Of a stretch of 64,000 nt of DNA, positions 60,086-64,000 are shown piece by piece. Within the stretch, counting starts at the first letter, position 1; each line of letters begins with the position of its first letter. The position numbers were made by a program, and so were the translations under genes. The stretch covers positions 4,526,001-4,590,000 of the forward strand of contig NZ_CP034661.1 of the NCBI RefSeq assembly GCF_003971235.1, given 5' to 3'. The DNA comes from Chryseobacterium aureum (GTDB lineage Bacteria > Bacteroidota > Bacteroidia > Flavobacteriales > Weeksellaceae). The notes under the pieces were generated by a model, which was not told the DNA's origin, searched no databases, and saw only the letters and a list, made by a program, of their open reading frames with translations.

Positions 60086-60952
60086 ATGGAAAATTCAGTT
60101 CAAGACACTACCGTTCAAAAACCAAAATGGATCCGCGTAAAACTTCCTACCGGAAAGAATTACAGAGAGCTGAGAACATTGGTTGATAAATATAAATTAA
60201 ATACCATTTGCCAAAGCGGAAGCTGCCCGAATATGGGAGAATGCTGGGGGGAAGGTACAGCTACTTTCATGATTTTAGGAAATATCTGTACCAGAAGCTG
60301 TGGATTCTGCGGCGTAAAAACAGGAAAACCGCTGGATGTCAACTGGGACGAACCTGAAAAAGTGGCAAGATCCATCAAATTAATGAAGATCAAACACGCT
60401 GTTCTTACTTCTGTAGACCGTGATGATCTGAAAGATATGGGATCTATTCTTTGGGGAGAAACCGTGAATGCTGTAAGAAGAATCTCACCGGGAACCACCA
60501 TGGAAACACTGATTCCGGATTTTCAGGGGCTTACAAAACACCTTGACAGATTGGTATATGTAGCTCCGGAAGTGATCTCTCACAACATGGAAACGGTAAA
60601 ACGTCTTACCAGGGAAGTAAGAATACAGGCGAAATACGAAAGAAGCCTTGAAGTGCTAAGATACCTTAAAGAAGCCGGACAGAGAAGAACCAAAACAGGC
60701 GTTATGCTGGGATTGGGAGAAACTAAAGATGAGGTCTTCCAGACCATTGAAGATATCAGAAATGCCAACGTAGACGTAATTACTCTTGGACAATATCTGC
60801 AGCCGACTAAAAAACACCTGCCGGTAAAGAAATTTATCACTCCTGAAGAATTTGATGAGTTCGGAGATTTTGCAAGAAGCTTAGGTTTCAGACACGTTGA
60901 AAGTTCTCCGTTGGTGAGAAGTTCTTACCACGCAGAAAAACATATTCACTAA
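60086..60952 (+). CDS. lipA: lipoyl synthase
   Basis: Radical-SAM enzyme that inserts two sulfurs into protein-bound octanoate. The auxiliary cluster cysteines are in CQSGSCPNMGECW (about 37-49) and the radical-SAM CxxxCxxC motif is CTRSCGFC (about 69-76). The C-terminal SSPLVRSSYHA near 275 carries the conserved Ser ligand block. The 288 residues match the family length. lipB is not adjacent. A terminator follows, so the gene is monocistronic. Confidence 0.97.
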   Translation: MENSVQDTTVQKPKWIRVKLPTGKNYRELRTLVDKYKLNTICQSGSCPNMGECWGEGTATFMILGNICTRSCGFCGVKTGKPLDVNWDEPEKVARSIKLMKIKHAVLTSVDRDDLKDMGSILWGETVNAVRRISPGTTMETLIPDFQGLTKHLDRLVYVAPEVISHNMETVKRLTREVRIQAKYERSLEVLRYLKEAGQRRTKTGVMLGLGETKDEVFQTIEDIRNANVDVITLGQYLQPTKKHLPVKKFITPEEFDEFGDFARSLGFRHVESSPLVRSSYHAEKHIH

Positions 60953-60959
60953 AATACAG

Positions 60960-60985
60960 ACCGTTCAGCAATGAGCGGTTTTTTG
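60960..60985 (+). terminator. terminator after lipA
   Basis: An 8-bp stem ACCGTTCA/TGAGCGGT with one wobble and loop GCAA is followed by T runs. Confidence 0.85.
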
Positions 60986-60993
60986 TTTTTTTT

Positions 60994-61059
60994 GGTAGCA
61001 GAGATGAGGTAGCAGGTAGTAGGGCAGAGGTTACAGGGATTAGGATTGAAGGGAGTAGC
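60994..61059. repeat. half element of the GGTAGCAGGTAGTAGG type
   Basis: It has degenerate GGTAGCAG, AGGTAGCAGGTAGTAGG, GAGGTTACAGGGATTAGG units like the left arm at 13239, but no right arm follows. Instead it runs into the hairpin at 61102. It looks like a truncated copy. Confidence 0.55.
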
Positions 61060-61084
61060 TTTATAATAACGGCTTCCATCATTC

Positions 61085-61135
61085 CCATCCTTTGGAAGGG
61101 TGTCAAAAATTCTTTGAATTTTTGACGGGGTGGTT
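61085..61135. repeat. CATCCTTTGGAAGGGTG / GTCAAAAATTC hairpin repeat
   Basis: A perfect 11-bp hairpin GTCAAAAATTC, loop TTT, GAATTTTTGAC (61102-61126) lies between CCCATCCTTTGGAAGGG and GGGGTGGTTTATAC. I recall this combination as a dispersed element in Chryseobacterium, but that needs a search. It sits in the gap between the convergent lipA and AraC genes. Confidence 0.6.
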
Positions 61136-61158
61136 TATACAACACTCACCAAAACTCG

Positions 61159-62052
61159 TTAGCAAGTCGTATCCTTTGTAATCACTCCAATCCGCCCATT
61201 AATTTCAATTGGTCTGAAATGTTTCTTCTTAAACTCAGAAGGGGTTTCTCCCGTATGCTGCTTGAACAGTTTATTAAAATATGAAAGACTTTCAAAGCCT
61301 ACCTGAAAACATACTTCCGTTACAGACTGATCTTTCAGCAGGAATATTTTAGCCTGATTGATCCTGTAATTATTGACAAAATCAGTAAATGTCATATTGG
61401 TCTGCTTTTTAAAATACCGGCAGAAGGCAGGAGTGCTCAGGCTCACCACCTTGGCCACTTCATTCACATTGGGTTTTCGGTCGTAATTTTCATGGATGTA
61501 ATCGTAGATTGTTCCCATTCTGATTTTATCATTCAAAAACCACTTGATCCGCGTATCTTCTTTATTAAGTTCTTTTACTTCTGTAGAATCTGCCAGGATC
61601 TGCAGAATCTCAATCAGTGCCATCAGAGATTCAAAAGAATTTTTATTTTTAATCATCTGCAGCTTTTCCACTACAGTGCTTTTAGTTTCCCCGGAAAATG
61701 AAAGTCCAAGATAAGAACGTTCCAAAAGGCTTTTAATACGGTCAAATTCAGGAACAGGAAAAATAATGTCCTGAAGAAAGCTTTCCCTCATCTGTACTAC
61801 CAGCTGCCTGCATTCGGTCTGAATCCCGTAATCAAAATTAAGATGAGGTACGTTCGAACCAATCAGTAGCAGATCACTGTCTGCAAAACCGGAGATGTTT
61901 TTTCCAACATGGCGGATTCCATTCACTGCCTCTACATACACCAGCTCAATTTCCGGATGGTAATGCCAGAAAAAACAATTTTTAAGAGAAGGGGAAAATA
62001 GCTTGAAGGATTTCCCTTTTTCAAACTCAATAATTTCTTTCTGGATTTTCAT
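61159..62052 (-). CDS. AraC-family transcriptional regulator
   Basis: Regulator of 297 residues. An N-terminal cupin-like sensing domain (about 15-110, with FFWHYHPEIELVYVEAVNGIRHVG) is joined to a C-terminal double helix-turn-helix (about 195-285). The latter contains PAFCRYFKKQTNMTFTDFVN, INQAKIFLLKD and the family signature GFESLSYFNKLFKQHTGETPSEF. It is read away from the neighbouring MFS transporter across a 177-nt gap, the usual layout for a regulator and its target. Confidence 0.93.
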   Translation of the reverse strand: MKIQKEIIEFEKGKSFKLFSPSLKNCFFWHYHPEIELVYVEAVNGIRHVGKNISGFADSDLLLIGSNVPHLNFDYGIQTECRQLVVQMRESFLQDIIFPVPEFDRIKSLLERSYLGLSFSGETKSTVVEKLQMIKNKNSFESLMALIEILQILADSTEVKELNKEDTRIKWFLNDKIRMGTIYDYIHENYDRKPNVNEVAKVVSLSTPAFCRYFKKQTNMTFTDFVNNYRINQAKIFLLKDQSVTEVCFQVGFESLSYFNKLFKQHTGETPSEFKKKHFRPIEINGRIGVITKDTTC

Positions 62053-62229
62053 TTTGTTCTGATTTGATTGTTTCTGAATTTAAATTTAAATAAAAAGGTT
62101 AATATGGAGCAAATTTTTATCATTCAAAGAGGAGTGAAATTCAAACTTTCTTTCGATTTTTGCACTTTCAAAATAAAGAGACTCACCAGTCCTTTACTTT
62201 GAATGCATTAATTCAGAAAAAAGATTACA

Positions 62230-63432
62230 ATGAAGATTGATAAAAGAATAATACCACTGGCAATAGGTGGTTTAGGGATAGGAACTACAGAATTTACGGT
62301 GATGGGGCTGTTGCCGGATATTGCCAAGACATTACAGATTACCATTCCGCAAGCCGGACATTTAATTTCTGCATATGCCATGGGAGTCGTAATAGGGGCA
62401 CCCATTCTGATTGGGTATTCCGTAAAATTTCCACCCAAAAAAGTACTGATGGCTTTCATGATCCTTTTTACCCTGTTTAATGGACTTTCTGCTATTGCTC
62501 CCGGGTACAACAGTATGCTGGTGATCCGTTTTATGTCCGGACTTCCTCACGGAGCATTCTTCGGAGTGGGAACGGTAGTCGCTTCAAGAATGGCAGGAAA
62601 AGGAAAAGAGGCATTTTATATTTCCATGATGTTTACAGGGCTCACGGTTGCCAATCTGGCAATGGTCCCTCTGGTTACGTATATCGGGCATACCTTCCAC
62701 TGGAGACTGTATTTTGCTATTGTAGCCTTAATCGGACTTTTGGCCATCTTGTTTTTAAAGCTTTGGCTTCCCGCAATGGAGTCCAACCAAAACACGCATT
62801 TCATGGAAGAACTGAAATTCCTTAAAAATAAACAGTCATGGCTGGTCCTGGCGATTACGGCAATCGGATTTGGAGGATTGTTCACATGGCTAAGCTACAT
62901 CACCCCTTTAATGACTGTTGTTGCCGGAATCAAGAGTAGCCAGATGGCCTATGTGATGGTTCTTGCCGGAGCAGGAATGGTAGTAGGAAACCTGGTTGGA
63001 GGTATTGTTTCAGACAAATTAGGGCCAGAAAAAACCTGCGCACTTCTGATTTTCCTGATGATGATTTCTCTTGGAGGCGTTTTCTTCCTTGCAGAATATA
63101 AAAATATTGCTTTGATACTGACCTTTATGTGCGGTGCTTTATCCATGTCTATTGCTTCACCTATCAATATTATGATGATGAAGGCTGCCCCGAAAAGTGA
63201 AATGATGGCTGCCGCTTTTATGCAGGCCGGTTTTAATATTGCCAATGCAATGGGAGCTTTCCTGGGCGGAATCCCTTTAGAATATGGGTATTCGTTCAAT
63301 TATCCTTCACTGGTAGGGGTTGGGATGACTTTTATTGGAGTGGTTATCAGTGTAAGATATATGTATCTGTATGGTTCCAGGGCGCAAAATGAGGAAGAAG
63401 CTGCTCCGGAGTGTGTGTCTTGTGATCAATAA
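62230..63432 (+). CDS. MFS transporter, DHA1/AraJ-like
   Basis: Inner-membrane proton-coupled antiporter of 400 residues with about 12 hydrophobic segments. The start IGGLGIGTTEFTVMGLLPDIA (13-33) and the motif GAPILIGYSVKFPPKKVLM (about 56-74) match the AraJ/NepI-type DHA1 efflux branch. The loop at about 175-195 (MESNQNTHFMEELKFLKNKQS) divides the two six-helix halves. It probably exports a sugar, nucleoside or drug. The substrate cannot be told. It is divergent from an AraC regulator that probably controls it. Confidence 0.9.
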   Translation: MKIDKRIIPLAIGGLGIGTTEFTVMGLLPDIAKTLQITIPQAGHLISAYAMGVVIGAPILIGYSVKFPPKKVLMAFMILFTLFNGLSAIAPGYNSMLVIRFMSGLPHGAFFGVGTVVASRMAGKGKEAFYISMMFTGLTVANLAMVPLVTYIGHTFHWRLYFAIVALIGLLAILFLKLWLPAMESNQNTHFMEELKFLKNKQSWLVLAITAIGFGGLFTWLSYITPLMTVVAGIKSSQMAYVMVLAGAGMVVGNLVGGIVSDKLGPEKTCALLIFLMMISLGGVFFLAEYKNIALILTFMCGALSMSIASPINIMMMKAAPKSEMMAAAFMQAGFNIANAMGAFLGGIPLEYGYSFNYPSLVGVGMTFIGVVISVRYMYLYGSRAQNEEEAAPECVSCDQ

Positions 63433-63458
63433 AAAATGTTATTATAATATTTAAACAT

Positions 63459-63496
63459 AAAAAGATCCTGTTTCAATGAGAAACAGGATCTTTTTT
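63459..63496. terminator. bidirectional terminator between the MFS and STAS-like genes
   Basis: A 15-bp perfect stem AAAAAGATCCTGTTT/AAACAGGATCTTTTT around a 7-nt loop, between convergent genes. Confidence 0.92.
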
Positions 63497-63509
63497 ATAA
63501 AATAATTTT

Positions 63510-63890
63510 TTACACCTCTACTTCATCTCCATTTTTGCACCAGTAGAGCGCGTTGTATAAATTCTCTTTAGGGAAAGATTTAAACTCTCCCGGCATCAGA
63601 ACACTGAAAATGCTTGTGAAATTCTGTATGCCTTCCTTATCTGTTACGATGGCCGCCCGATTCCAGTTGGCAAGGTTTTTCAAGCCTAATAATAAATCTT
63701 CAAGCCATGCTCCTGCGGTAAAATTACCCAGTTCGGTATCCAAATATAATAAATAGTTGAGTTCACCGAATTGCTCTACCTTCTCTTTTACACGCGGAAT
63801 TACCAGTCTTTCAAAATCCTCTTTCGTTACTTCTCCCGTTGCATTAAATGCTGCAACATTGTCCGGAGCTTCTGGAATAATTGTTATCAT
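63510..63890 (-). CDS. SpoIIAA-like STAS/SEC14 domain protein
   Basis: A 126-residue soluble protein of the SpoIIAA-like (STAS/SEC14-type) family. The blocks VAAFNATGEVTKEDFERLVIPRV (two parts, about 12-34), LNYLLYLDTELGNFTAGAWLEDL (about 44-66) and RAAIVTDKEGIQNF fit this family, whose members may bind small hydrophobic ligands. I use the ATG of MITIIPEAPDN. An upstream frame adding 14 basic residues is less likely. Its upstream region runs to the window edge with no clear promoter. Confidence 0.8.
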   Translation of the reverse strand: MITIIPEAPDNVAAFNATGEVTKEDFERLVIPRVKEKVEQFGELNYLLYLDTELGNFTAGAWLEDLLLGLKNLANWNRAAIVTDKEGIQNFTSIFSVLMPGEFKSFPKENLYNALYWCKNGDEVEV

Positions 63891-64000
63891 AATCAATATT
63901 TTTTGGTGGTTTGATTTTAATAAGGATAACAATAATTACACCATAATTTGATGAAAAATTGTTAAAAAAGGTATAAATATTGATATTTTGAATGTAAAAT

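Overview
The window is chromosomal DNA of a low-GC member of the Bacteroidota, most likely family Weeksellaceae and close to Chryseobacterium. The evidence is consistent across the window. Promoters have the Bacteroidota form (TTG or TTTG, about 20 nt, then TAnnTTTG). A 1540-residue surface protein ends in a type IX secretion sorting domain. Several families typical of the group are present (GSCFA, DUF4269, DUF5683, WbqC, long LepB). Start sites lack clear Shine-Dalgarno sequences. I see no rRNA, insertion sequence, prophage, integrase or CRISPR array. This is ordinary backbone with some accessory envelope loci and many small intergenic repeats.

Layout. 0-8 kb: tRNA-Ser, a lipoprotein amidase, aspartase, then a small surface-polysaccharide group (two glycosyltransferase-type genes on + facing a flippase and an FkbM methyltransferase on -), and a DUF2461 protein. 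8.5-17 kb: a DEAD-box helicase with an Arg-Asp repeat tail, a PhoU-like/Pit phosphate pair, a short-chain prenyl synthase, GSCFA-DUF4269-TatD, and an RhlE-type helicase. 17-25 kb: hpt-adk-obgE on the - strand, an ABC-F protein with an elaborate leader, a lipase, and purA. 25-35 kb: tonB, parA, parB, DUF5683, dapB, lepB, a catalytically dead LepB paralogue, WbqC, an S8 protease and two lipoproteins. 36-39.5 kb: a tightly coupled four-gene unit (UbiA prenyltransferase, DprE1-like oxidase, DprE2-like reductase, HAD phosphatase) that looks like a whole route to a polyprenyl-phosphoryl arabinofuranose donor. 39.5-42.3 kb: a PrcB-like lipoprotein, cysteine desulfurase, thioredoxin and five tandem tRNA-Asp genes. 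42.5-53 kb: the large T9SS protein, an HxlR regulator, an L,D-transpeptidase, a PDZ aspartyl protease and an esterase. 53-57 kb: a NarL-type two-component pair flanked by two related small lipoproteins. 57-64 kb: tyrS, an ECF sigma factor, lipA, a divergent AraC/MFS pair and a STAS-like protein.

How the genes work together. Many genes serve the envelope: peptidoglycan hydrolysis and cross-linking, sugar transfer and flipping, protein export and processing, TonB energy transduction, and probably arabinose donor synthesis. The remainder are housekeeping genes for purines, lipoate, lysine/peptidoglycan precursors, chromosome partition, ribosome assembly and tRNA charging.

The signals most worth follow-up are the DprE-type operon, the dead signal peptidase beside lepB, the leader peptide and start-codon hairpin of the ABC-F gene, the two-component system with its flanking lipoprotein pair, and several families of intergenic inverted repeats.
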